A DNA stretch of 8,361 bases from assembly GCA_035290045.1 (NCBI GenBank), contig DATDVH010000056.1:1-8361 (forward strand). The letters run 5' to 3'. Each line of letters opens with the position of its first letter. The stretch's first letter is position 1. The notes beneath the pieces were generated by a model. The model did not search any database. It was not told the DNA's origin and was given only the letters and a program-made list of their open reading frames with translations. Source of the DNA: DATDVH01 sp035290045 (GTDB lineage: Bacteria > Patescibacteriota > Microgenomatia > UBA1406 > HO2-37-13b). The position numbers and the translations under genes are program-made. This document shows positions 1 to 6,190 of this stretch, piece by piece.

Positions 1-11
1 ACCTCCTTTCT
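1..11. other. 16S rRNA 3' tail (+ strand) or strong Shine-Dalgarno of an off-edge gene (- strand)
   Basis: The first bases read ACCTCCTTTCT. On the + strand this is the usual 3' end of a bacterial 16S rRNA (the GGATCACCTCCTTTCT type), so the window may open at the last bases of a 16S gene. On the - strand the same bases read AGAAAGGAGGT, an almost ideal ribosome binding site, which would serve a gene just beyond the left edge. The two readings cannot be separated because the deciding bases lie outside. A TATAAT box on the - strand at 83-88 favours the second reading slightly. If it is 16S, no 23S gene follows within the next 8.3 kb. Confidence 0.45.
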
Positions 12-82
12 GCTTCACGGCTTAAAGAGTATCCTTTCAGTTCTGGACACGGAATGATTTTGTATGCTCGCATAGACGAGCC

Positions 83-112
83 ATTATATGATCCTTTCAT
101 ACAGTTTTGTAA
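83..112 (-). promoter_or_regulatory. weak candidate promoter reading out of the left edge
   Basis: On the - strand a perfect TATAAT (83-88) lies 18 bp from a poor -35 match, TTACAA (107-112). Transcription would start near 76 and produce a leader of about 75 nt ending in the AGAAAGGAGGT at 1-11. The leader would contain a small hairpin (66-70 paired with 77-81). The -35 matches consensus at only three of six positions and sits inside the hairpin at 90-124, so this is tentative. Confidence 0.2.
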
Positions 113-124
113 CTGTATCGGATC
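90..124. other. 13-bp interrupted inverted repeat (RNA hairpin)
   Basis: An outer 5-bp stem (GATCC at 90-94 with GGATC at 120-124) encloses a perfect 8-bp stem (ATACAGTT at 99-106 with AACTGTAT at 111-118). The loop is TTGT, and there is a 4/1 internal loop between the stems. No U-tract follows on either strand, so it is not a classical intrinsic terminator. It could be an RNA-processing or stability structure downstream of 16S, the 3' end structure of the protease mRNA, or a regulatory element. Confidence 0.5.
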
Positions 125-139
125 TATCGGGTCCTAGAC

Positions 140-160
140 AGCTGTGTTTTACAGCTTCTT
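140..160 (+). terminator. weak hairpin at the 3' end of the protease gene
   Basis: A 6-bp stem (AGCTGT at 140-145, ACAGCT at 151-156) has a 5-nt loop and is followed on the + strand by TCTT. The protease stop codon (149-151 on the - strand) lies in the loop and second arm. The stem is short and the U-run poor, so terminator function is uncertain. It would act best on + strand transcripts arriving from the left edge. Confidence 0.25.
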
Positions 161-2578
161 CCCAAAATTTTTTGCGACAATGACTAAATCAAAAATATCA
201 ACCACGCTGTTTTTATCTGCGTCTCCGGGAAACCCTTCCCCCTTTTTCCCGAAATCTTTGGCGACGGTAACCAGATCAAAGATGTCAACTTTGTTGTCAT
301 TGTTCAGGTCGCCTTCAAGAGTTTGAAAATCGTCAACGATCTGTAAAATCCGTCCATTGATAAAAATCTTTGAATTGGCATCTACATTTTCTACTTTCAC
401 CCCTATATTATATGATCCTGCTGGCGTAGTGGCGGGAATGATGACAGACGGTTCAAAATACTGGTAGTATTCACTACTTGGTATAGAGCGCTCATCAATT
501 GCCAACTTAGGATCTTTCTCCCAAGGCGACTGATCAATAGAAGCTCGTATACGCACATCGGGACATGCATAGGAATTGTTGTTTTTTATTTTCAAAGCAA
601 AAACAAACAACAATGGTTCTTGTTTGTTTCTTTTTAATGTACATTGATAATCTTGACAGGTTAAATCTGCTTGGTCAAAACCAAACGAATAATCATCGTT
701 ATAAATGATGAAAGGATAAGCGTATACTCCATCTATTTCTGTATTAAAACCATAAGATTTACATTCGGGTTTTTCTATTTGAACATCAACCGTATCCTTA
801 CCAACAGCAGTAATTTTGACACCTGATTTTTCATCAGTAAAAGTTTTTCCTTGTGGTAAAAAATAAGCAGGATAATCAAAAGAAGGCGCGGCGTCTAAAA
901 GCCATGAGGTAGATGATTCATATATTTTATTGATAAGGATACCCGAATCATCTTCATCGCTCCCAAAAGGGCTGCGTGTACGATATTCTATATAGAATGG
1001 ACGGAAGTTAATAGTATTTTCCCTTGCGATTTTTGCTATTACTACAGAATCTATCTCAAGTGGTTGTAGTTTCACCGTATAGGCGCCAGGTTTATTGATA
1101 TTTACTATGGATTTATTAGATGAGTTTATCCAATTAAATACTTCCTTAAAATATCCGTTAAAATGGCCTAAATTAGCTATACCCATCGTATCAAAAAAAT
1201 TACCATACTCTATATGCACACAACCATCTATAAATCTGGTATATAGATCATCTTTGTACCTTTTAACAGAATATTCAGTGCAATCAAGTTTATTTGCATG
1301 GTGTACACCCAAATTGTGTCCTAATTCATGAGCAAAGATATAAGACAAACTCTTTCCGATCCCAAAATCACTGAATGTTAAAAGCATCTCATTATTATTG
1401 ATAAAATAAGTAGATTTTCCCACGTATCCCCATCCAACAGAAGTATCTATATCGACTATTGTTTCTCCAGTTAAAGAACTTTTGTATACATTTCTCAACG
1501 ATATTCCTATCATAATTCTGTCAAAATCCGCATAGTTGATATCACTATCAGTAAGAGCTATCACTTGTTGTATGAATTCATGGGCATGTTCTGAGGCTAT
1601 TATAGGACTATTTAAATTTTCAAACTCATACCAACCATATACTTTACTTTTTTCTTTATCCAACGACATCTTACCGTACGATGCTTCTTTGAAAAACTTT
1701 TGCACATCTCCTCTGAAGATCATTTCCTCTGTTTGTTCTTTTGAATAATAGGGGTCATAGGGATCAACGGATTTTTCTTTTAACAGAATCACAGCCACTC
1801 TCTGAGTCCCTAATGCGTCTGGACTTGCTTCTTTGAGGATTTCAACATTTGTAACAACAGGATCATTATTCTCTCCTCCCACTTGAGGAGCTCCTAATAC
1901 TCTTGCAGTTACATCATCATCAAGCGCTACTCCATTCACATTCAAGGTTGTTCCTGAAATATGACCACCAAACACTTCCTCACCATCTTGCATGTGAGAA
2001 GATGAGGCTGGATAGAAATTAAAACGAGTATGATCTTTGAGATTTTGTAGAGAATACTCAAATGACGAGTTTTTATGATTTTCAAAATCATCAAAGTGCA
2101 TGACTCCAAGTTCTACGTTAGATAGGGTAAATGGTTTTTCAACATATTGTAGCAGTTTCTCATCAAGCGACGAAGTTTGAGATGAAGTCAACACATTCCC
2201 TAAAAATACATACGGATATTTTTTGATTGCTTGTCTCATGAGTGTTTTTCTATATGAGGCTTTATTCTCGCCAGTGGAGGTATCAGTACTTTGAAAAAGT
2301 TCACGTGTCGCCTGTTTGATCTGCTGATCAAGTTTGAATGCGTCTGGATCACGAAGAGATTCTGGATTGATATCGGGAACAGTAGAAGTAGATGAAGGGT
2401 CAATAGACGGTGTCGGCGAGATTGAACTAGATTCTCCCGCGTACGGGATCTCGCCTTGCGACGATTGTGCGCGAACCTTGTTTATATGGGATGATACAAG
2501 ACGATATCCTACAATGCTACAGACCAAGAAAAATAACAGAAAGCCTATCTTGTATTTTCTGCGCTTGATGAAAAACAT
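149..2578 (-). CDS. secreted metzincin metalloprotease (M11/gametolysin-like) with C-terminal type I dockerin
   Basis: An 809-aa exported zinc endopeptidase, probably anchored at or released from the cell surface. Residues 11-28 form a hydrophobic export segment after a basic start (KRRKYK), followed by a Ser/Thr/Pro-rich linker (about 49-70). Residues 150-240 resemble a beta-rich propeptide. The catalytic domain spans about 258-490. It has the metzincin signature HELGHNLGVHH (417-427: ligands H417, H421, H427, general base E418) and a Met-turn FDTMG (M465). The wording around these sites (SYGKMSL at 300-306, EYGNFFDTMG) resembles peptidase family M11. A beta-sandwich-like stretch occupies about 650-750. 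Residues 754-809 are a dockerin with two Ca-binding F-hands (D757/N759/D761/D768 and D786/D788/N790/D797). No cohesin is seen nearby. The ATG at 2578 is kept because the signal segment follows directly; its RBS is weak (GAAAGCGG). Exact family and substrate are inferred; the protease and dockerin calls are firm. Confidence 0.88.
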   Translation of the reverse strand: MFFIKRRKYKIGFLLFFLVCSIVGYRLVSSHINKVRAQSSQGEIPYAGESSSISPTPSIDPSSTSTVPDINPESLRDPDAFKLDQQIKQATRELFQSTDTSTGENKASYRKTLMRQAIKKYPYVFLGNVLTSSQTSSLDEKLLQYVEKPFTLSNVELGVMHFDDFENHKNSSFEYSLQNLKDHTRFNFYPASSSHMQDGEEVFGGHISGTTLNVNGVALDDDVTARVLGAPQVGGENNDPVVTNVEILKEASPDALGTQRVAVILLKEKSVDPYDPYYSKEQTEEMIFRGDVQKFFKEASYGKMSLDKEKSKVYGWYEFENLNSPIIASEHAHEFIQQVIALTDSDINYADFDRIMIGISLRNVYKSSLTGETIVDIDTSVGWGYVGKSTYFINNNEMLLTFSDFGIGKSLSYIFAHELGHNLGVHHANKLDCTEYSVKRYKDDLYTRFIDGCVHIEYGNFFDTMGIANLGHFNGYFKEVFNWINSSNKSIVNINKPGAYTVKLQPLEIDSVVIAKIARENTINFRPFYIEYRTRSPFGSDEDDSGILINKIYESSTSWLLDAAPSFDYPAYFLPQGKTFTDEKSGVKITAVGKDTVDVQIEKPECKSYGFNTEIDGVYAYPFIIYNDDYSFGFDQADLTCQDYQCTLKRNKQEPLLFVFALKIKNNNSYACPDVRIRASIDQSPWEKDPKLAIDERSIPSSEYYQYFEPSVIIPATTPAGSYNIGVKVENVDANSKIFINGRILQIVDDFQTLEGDLNNDNKVDIFDLVTVAKDFGKKGEGFPGDADKNSVVDIFDLVIVAKNFGKKL

Positions 2579-2687
2579 GATATACCGCTTTCAGATTAAA
2601 TTACAACAACGTGCTTCATCTGTAAGCGGCATAACCCTTCGTACGTTCATTTTGCTTTGCAAACTGAACTACGATGGGTATATATTC

Positions 2688-2716
2688 ACTGTATGAAAAA
2701 CGTCAGAAAAAAACAA
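2688..2716 (-). promoter_or_regulatory. candidate sigma70-type promoter for the protease gene
   Basis: On the - strand TTGTTT (2711-2716) and TACAGT (2688-2693) are separated by exactly 17 bp. Transcription would start near 2681, leaving a leader of about 100 nt before the ATG at 2578. The intergenic gap 2579-2744 holds no convincing reading frame. It contains T-rich stretches downstream of the ligase stop on the - strand but no stable hairpin, so I do not call a terminator there and read-through from the ligase operon is possible. Confidence 0.35.
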
Positions 2717-2744
2717 GAGGGAAAAAATCCGCTTTCTGAGAGCT

Positions 2745-4559
2745 TTACTTTTTTTGCATCTGATACATCTTCTCAATCTCTTTTACCGTCGTCGCATCTT
2801 CTGGTCTCTTGTCGTCGCGAAAACGTTCCAAACGCGGGAAACGAAGCGCATAACCCGGGACGTCCACTTCTTCTCCTTTTCCTGTTTTTGTCGGCCTCAT
2901 CACCCGTCCCGCAGTATGGACTGGAGACTTTGTAATCTCATCAGCGCGCACTTCAACCACTATAGAGGGAGTAAGCCATACATCACACGCAATATTTCTA
3001 TCAACTACATACTTTTCAGGCATACTTTTGACTCTTGACTTTTGACTTTTAATTTGTAGTGTCTTCCATTCTTCATCAGTCAAACCAGTACCGATTTTAC
3101 TCATTGTGACGAAAACGTCTTTTTTCTCATCATACACACCAACCAAAAAAGCGCCTATGCCAAAACCAGTGCGTTTCCCCCTCCCCACATCATACCCCAT
3201 CACAAGACAATCAACAGTATCAGTCAATTTTGAGCTATAGCTTTTTTTATACTTGATCCAATTCCACTCACGCGCGCCAGCTCTATAGACGCCATCTAAC
3301 TTTTTAGCAATCACTCCTTCCAGTCCTTTTGCGACTGACTTTTCAAATAACGATTCAAGTTCTTGCGGATCATCAATGATCTTTTCATCTGCAACAAAAA
3401 CAGTTGAAGAATCAATTTTTCCTTTGATGAAAGACCCTGAAAGTAAACGACGTCGTTTTGAAAAAACCGTATCAAGTAACGTCTGACCATCAATCAACAG
3501 TGCATCAAAGAGAAATAATTTGAGAGGAATTTCTTTTGCTTTTTCTGCAATACCGTATTTTCGCTTGCGCTGTACGGTCTCTTGAAACGGTAAAAAATCG
3601 CCCGTTGATGGATTAAAACCAATTGCCTCACCCTCACAAATGATCTCATCAACTGTGACTTCTTTGATAATACCTTCAACCAAATCAGGATACATATGCG
3701 TCACATCCTCCAAGTTTCTAGAGAATAAACGCACTTCATTCTCTTTAGTTTTTAATTTTTCATTTTTAATTTTTATTTTTCTATAGTGTATCTGCAACCT
3801 AAATCCATCATATTTTGGCTCAACCGCACATCTTCCTATTTGTCTTATAATATCTTCAGCACGCGATAACCGTTCAGCGCGCATCATAAGAATAGGAGTA
3901 AAAAGCTCTGGAATAATATGAGAAATTCCTTCAATGCCTTTTTTTTTCAAAATCGCGCCGATAAACCCAAGATCGGGTCTAACATGGTATGCTTTTTCAA
4001 TACGTTTCCGCAAACTTTTATCTCCTGTCAACATCCATGATAATGCGTCTAATATCGTCCTATCCGAAAACCCAAGTCGTAACGTCGCAATAGGAATTCG
4101 CACAACATACTTACAGGAAAGTGAATCAAGTATATGTATTAGACGTAAAAGAATATTTACTTTACGTTCCTGGGACCCCTCCCCACTTTCCTCTGCCATT
4201 TGCTTCAATAAATCAAAAACTGCTTTCACCGAGATATCTCCTTCTTCAATAGTCTGCATACCATGACGTATCCGTTCAACAGTCAATCCTATATCGCCGC
4301 TTTCTTTATACTGGCTCATAAAAATACGCGGCTCTATACGCAATGCCTTCACCAACGCTCTTATCACCATTTTCTCACCCATACCAAAATCACTTTTTAC
4401 GAAAAGAGGCGCAATCTTACCTTGCAATAAATATAATACACAGGATATCTCATCTGATGATATTTTTTTGAATAAACGAGCAAGTATTTCAGTCATCTCA
4501 AGGCGAGATTGAGTTTTTTCTATTGTGGAGAAATAACCTGATAATTCTTTGAAATGCAT
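2745..4559 (-). CDS. lig: archaeal-type ATP-dependent DNA ligase
   Basis: A 604-aa DNA ligase that seals nicks through a covalent lysyl-AMP. All three expected domains are visible. The N-terminal DNA-binding domain (about 1-215) opens with MHFKELSGYF, the usual start of this family. The adenylation domain (about 220-445) has motif I EPKYDGFR with catalytic K249, motif III around LFSRNLEDVT (S280-R281-N282), FLFDALLIDG near 349-358, motif IV LEGVIAKK (E414) and motif V WIKYKKSY (K436, K438). A C-terminal OB-fold follows, with the RVMRPTK-type segment near 552-558. The frame extends upstream to a TTG at 4601, but that would overlap the preceding gene by 38 nt. The ATG at 4559 leaves a 4-nt gap and matches the family start, so I use it. 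Two lysine-rich insertions (about 261-275 and 503-512) come from heptanucleotide repeats in the DNA. This type is typical of archaea and found in some bacteria; most bacteria rely on NAD-dependent LigA. Cofactor preference is inferred from the family. Confidence 0.93.
   Translation of the reverse strand: MHFKELSGYFSTIEKTQSRLEMTEILARLFKKISSDEISCVLYLLQGKIAPLFVKSDFGMGEKMVIRALVKALRIEPRIFMSQYKESGDIGLTVERIRHGMQTIEEGDISVKAVFDLLKQMAEESGEGSQERKVNILLRLIHILDSLSCKYVVRIPIATLRLGFSDRTILDALSWMLTGDKSLRKRIEKAYHVRPDLGFIGAILKKKGIEGISHIIPELFTPILMMRAERLSRAEDIIRQIGRCAVEPKYDGFRLQIHYRKIKIKNEKLKTKENEVRLFSRNLEDVTHMYPDLVEGIIKEVTVDEIICEGEAIGFNPSTGDFLPFQETVQRKRKYGIAEKAKEIPLKLFLFDALLIDGQTLLDTVFSKRRRLLSGSFIKGKIDSSTVFVADEKIIDDPQELESLFEKSVAKGLEGVIAKKLDGVYRAGAREWNWIKYKKSYSSKLTDTVDCLVMGYDVGRGKRTGFGIGAFLVGVYDEKKDVFVTMSKIGTGLTDEEWKTLQIKSQKSRVKSMPEKYVVDRNIACDVWLTPSIVVEVRADEITKSPVHTAGRVMRPTKTGKGEEVDVPGYALRFPRLERFRDDKRPEDATTVKEIEKMYQMQKK
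3026..3053. repeat. heptanucleotide tandem repeat (TTTTGAC type) inside the ligase frame
   Basis: Four consecutive 7-nt units read TTTTGAC, TCTTGAC, TTTTGAC, TTTTAAT on the + strand; the TGAC cores begin at 3029, 3036 and 3043, exactly 7 apart. On the coding strand the stretch gives I503-K-S-Q-K-S-R-V-K-S, a basic segment inside the OB-fold domain. It keeps the frame. Similar degenerate heptamer runs (short tandemly repeated repetitive sequences) are known from cyanobacteria, where most are intergenic. Confidence 0.7.
3747..3781. repeat. heptanucleotide tandem repeat (NNTTTTT type) inside the ligase frame
   Basis: Five consecutive 7-nt units read AGTTTTT, AATTTTT, CATTTTT, AATTTTT, ATTTTTC on the + strand. 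On the coding strand they encode KIKIKNEKLKTK (about 261-272), just after the strand that follows the catalytic lysine motif and before motif III, which should be a surface loop. The period is the same as in the run at 3026-3053 but the unit differs. Homopolymer-rich DNA like this is also prone to slippage, so length may vary between strains. Confidence 0.7.
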
Positions 4560-4563
4560 ACGA

Positions 4564-4758
4564 TTATTGCGCTCTATTAAAAAAAAGGTATAAAAAAACA
4601 ACGCTTAAAAATATAATAAAAATAATTCCTAAGACAAAAATCATCGCTCCTCCCTCATTTTTTTTCATCTTGTATATTCCTTCTCCTATCAGAGTACAAG
4701 TAAACAAAAAAGAAAGTCCGAATCCAATATACATAAAAGATTGGGATTGAGTATACAT
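4564..4758 (-). CDS. small two-helix membrane protein of unknown function
   Basis: A 64-aa protein with two predicted transmembrane helices (about 9-30 and 38-60) joined by a short basic loop (KMKKNEGG), ending NRAQ. I do not recognise a family. Support for it being real: it starts 5 nt after the Fic stop (4764) and ends 4 nt before the ligase ATG (4559), so it fills the space between two firm genes with almost no gap, on the same strand, and its composition is coherent membrane protein. No clear Shine-Dalgarno precedes the ATG at 4758; translation is probably coupled to Fic termination. Confidence 0.65.
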   Translation of the reverse strand: MYTQSQSFMYIGFGLSFLFTCTLIGEGIYKMKKNEGGAMIFVLGIIFIIFLSVVFLYLFFNRAQ

Positions 4759-4763
4759 GTTAT

Positions 4764-5807
4764 TTAAGTCATGATATATCTGGAGGCTTTGGTTCTGCCA
4801 ATTTTTTTTATTATGTTTTTCCCAAGAAGATATTGCACATCGCGAAGCACCGTATCCTCTGATAAATTGTGGAAAAGAGTTGAAAAACTCTGGTTCTGAA
4901 GATATCCAACATTTTGTATATATTCTATGATTTTTATCTGTCGCTCTGTGAGATATATTTGTTCGCCTCCTAATTTTTTTTTGAATTGTGTGTCCTTTGA
5001 AAGTTTCATAATCTTTTTTTTAATCCGTTCAAATTCTATAGCAACTCCCTCAGTAAAATACTCAAGCCATGCGCTCAAATCGCCAGCTGAAGCTTTTTGT
5101 AAATATTCATAATAAACGCCCGAATTGCGATCATAATATTCTTCAAGCGAGAAAAATTGCCGTATATCATATTTGCCTAAAAAAAGAATCAAAGTTGCCA
5201 TCGCTCGCGCTACTCTCCCATTCCCATCAATAAAAGGATGTATTCGTGCCAATTCATGATGAGCTATTCCGGCCTTTAGTACACTGTGCATATCTTCATT
5301 TGACGATCTATTCAACCAATAGAGGAATTCACGCATCAAAAAAGGGACTTCAACTGCGGGAGGAGGACGAAACGTCACCTCTCCGGTATCGCTATTGCGC
5401 ACCACCACTTGTTTCACTCTATACATACCCGCCTGATCATCAGGAAGAATTTTATGAGCAACAGTACGATGTATTTTTTTTATCAGATCTTCAGTGATCC
5501 GTTCTATTTTTCGCCTCGCCTCATCATCAATAAGAGTGAGCACTTTACGATAATTGATGATCTCCTGCACATCACGCGCCCGCCCGATGACTTCTTTTCC
5601 CTGCAAGATTTCTTTTGCTTCCGTATAATCAAGTCTGTTTCCTTCAATACGCGTACCATGATGAGCTGTCCGAATAATGGCATCTTCTCTAAATTGTTTT
5701 TCCCATAAAGGTAAAAGCGGCGCAGACATAATCATTCCTTTTGCCGCTTCAATCGTGCCTATATTCTTAAGAATTGTGTTAGTGATTGAAAACAGTGGAT
5801 GAAACAT
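4764..5807 (-). CDS. Fic-domain protein (predicted AMP transferase) with C-terminal winged helix
   Basis: A 347-aa protein of the Fic/DOC fold, which usually transfers AMP from ATP to a target hydroxyl. The signature HPFIDGNGRVAR is complete (H190 catalytic, D194 metal binding, R198 and R201 phosphate binding), preceded by the flap (about 130-155). The N-terminal helix carries TRIEGN with E55, the position of the inhibitory glutamate, but the residue four before it is G51 rather than the usual Ser/Thr. Residues about 285-347 look like a winged helix-turn-helix, common in bacterial Fic proteins of this length. The open frame runs on to 5978, but that extension crosses the opposite-strand pilin gene and both promoters. 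The ATG at 5807 coincides with the predicted transcription start and gives the usual N-terminus, so I choose it. First gene of a Fic, small membrane protein, ligase operon. Target unknown. Confidence 0.88.
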   Translation of the reverse strand: MFHPLFSITNTILKNIGTIEAAKGMIMSAPLLPLWEKQFREDAIIRTAHHGTRIEGNRLDYTEAKEILQGKEVIGRARDVQEIINYRKVLTLIDDEARRKIERITEDLIKKIHRTVAHKILPDDQAGMYRVKQVVVRNSDTGEVTFRPPPAVEVPFLMREFLYWLNRSSNEDMHSVLKAGIAHHELARIHPFIDGNGRVARAMATLILFLGKYDIRQFFSLEEYYDRNSGVYYEYLQKASAGDLSAWLEYFTEGVAIEFERIKKKIMKLSKDTQFKKKLGGEQIYLTERQIKIIEYIQNVGYLQNQSFSTLFHNLSEDTVLRDVQYLLGKNIIKKIGRTKASRYIMT

Positions 5808-5822
5808 ATGTATAGTATACAT
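5808..5822. promoter_or_regulatory. 15-bp perfect palindrome over the Fic -10 box (operator candidate)
   Basis: ATGTATA, one G, then TATACAT: a 7+1+7 perfect inverted repeat covering the -10 element of the Fic promoter and abutting the start codon. A protein bound here would block Fic transcription and might also affect the opposite promoter. The Fic protein itself has a winged helix, so autoregulation is possible, but this is inference. Confidence 0.4.
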
Positions 5823-5841
5823 TTCTTGACAAAGATAACAA
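5814..5841 (-). promoter_or_regulatory. promoter of the Fic-ligase operon, predicted leaderless
   Basis: On the - strand TTGTTA (5836-5841) lies 16 bp from TATACT (5814-5819). The expected start point, 7 nt past the -10, is 5807, the A of the chosen Fic ATG. The mRNA would have no leader, in line with the lack of any Shine-Dalgarno. Confidence 0.5.
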
Positions 5842-5854
5842 TCGTGCATACAAT
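5826..5854 (+). promoter_or_regulatory. near-consensus sigma70 promoter of the pilin-like operon, predicted leaderless
   Basis: A perfect TTGACA (5826-5831), a 17-bp spacer and TACAAT (5849-5854, five of six) make the best promoter in the window. Initiation is expected near 5861, within about 2 nt of the ATG at 5863, so the transcript would be leaderless or nearly so. The -35 of the opposite Fic promoter (5836-5841) lies inside this spacer. Confidence 0.65.
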
Positions 5855-5862
5855 GAGAGATA

Positions 5863-6165
5863 ATGTTTATTCTCTTTGTACTTGACATTGCCACAGCATT
5901 TCCACCCGCACAAAATTTTGGATCCATCGCGTCGTTTGTCAATCTTCTCATACCAACCGTCATAATCGGAGCTGGCATAATACTTCTTTTTATGATTGTC
6001 GTATCTGGGTTTTCTATCCTTCAATCAGGAGGCAATCCTGAAACACTAAAAAAAGCCCAACAACGACTGACATATAGTATCATTGGTTTTGCTATCATTA
6101 TAGTTAGTTATATACTAGTGAAATTAATTGATCTCATACTTGATTTAAAATTACCTTATTTCTAA
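5863..6165 (+). CDS. T4SS pilin-like (TrbC/VirB2-type) small membrane protein, copy 1
   Basis: A 100-aa protein with a short hydrophobic N-terminus, two transmembrane helices (about 28-50 and 71-93) and a small hydrophilic loop with SGGNPETLKKAQQRL (55-69). This topology and the GG(N/D)-x3-L-x2-AQ loop are typical of the T4SS_pilin/TrbC-VirB2-like proteins that occur in multiple copies in Patescibacteria, where they accompany conjugation or type IV secretion genes or stand alone. First gene of a three-gene + strand operon, directly after a strong promoter. No VirB4 or VirB6 homologue lies in this window, so assembly into a pilus is not shown. Confidence 0.8.
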   Translation: MFILFVLDIATAFPPAQNFGSIASFVNLLIPTVIIGAGIILLFMIVVSGFSILQSGGNPETLKKAQQRLTYSIIGFAIIIVSYILVKLIDLILDLKLPYF

Positions 6166-6190
6166 AAAAAATAATTCCTTTATCTCAATA

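Noticed and set aside
3..137. Open + strand frame of 44 codons from the left edge (possible 3' end of a gene)
   Set aside because: No recognisable family in the translation, Cys-containing hairpin-encoded tail, and the region is better explained by structured non-coding DNA. It cannot be excluded without the upstream sequence.
2700..2744. Intrinsic terminator after the ligase
   Set aside because: T-runs are present on the - strand but I could not find a stem of more than 3-4 bp before them.
2334..3038. Overlapping + strand frames of 92-120 codons opposite the protease and ligase genes
   Set aside because: Shadow frames of real - strand genes: no family match, no ribosome binding site, composition set by the opposite strand.
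3026..3053. CRISPR-like repetition
   Set aside because: Units are 7 nt with no spacers. No array of 20-40 nt repeats and no cas gene occurs in the window.
4560..4601. TTG-started 14-residue extension of the ligase
   Set aside because: It would overlap the small membrane gene, and the family begins at the MHFKEL segment read from the ATG at 4559.
5808..5978. N-terminal extension of the Fic frame by 57 residues
   Set aside because: It crosses both predicted promoters and the first pilin gene on the other strand, and its Cys/Met-rich residues do not resemble a Fic N-terminus. The ATG at 5807 matches the predicted transcription start.
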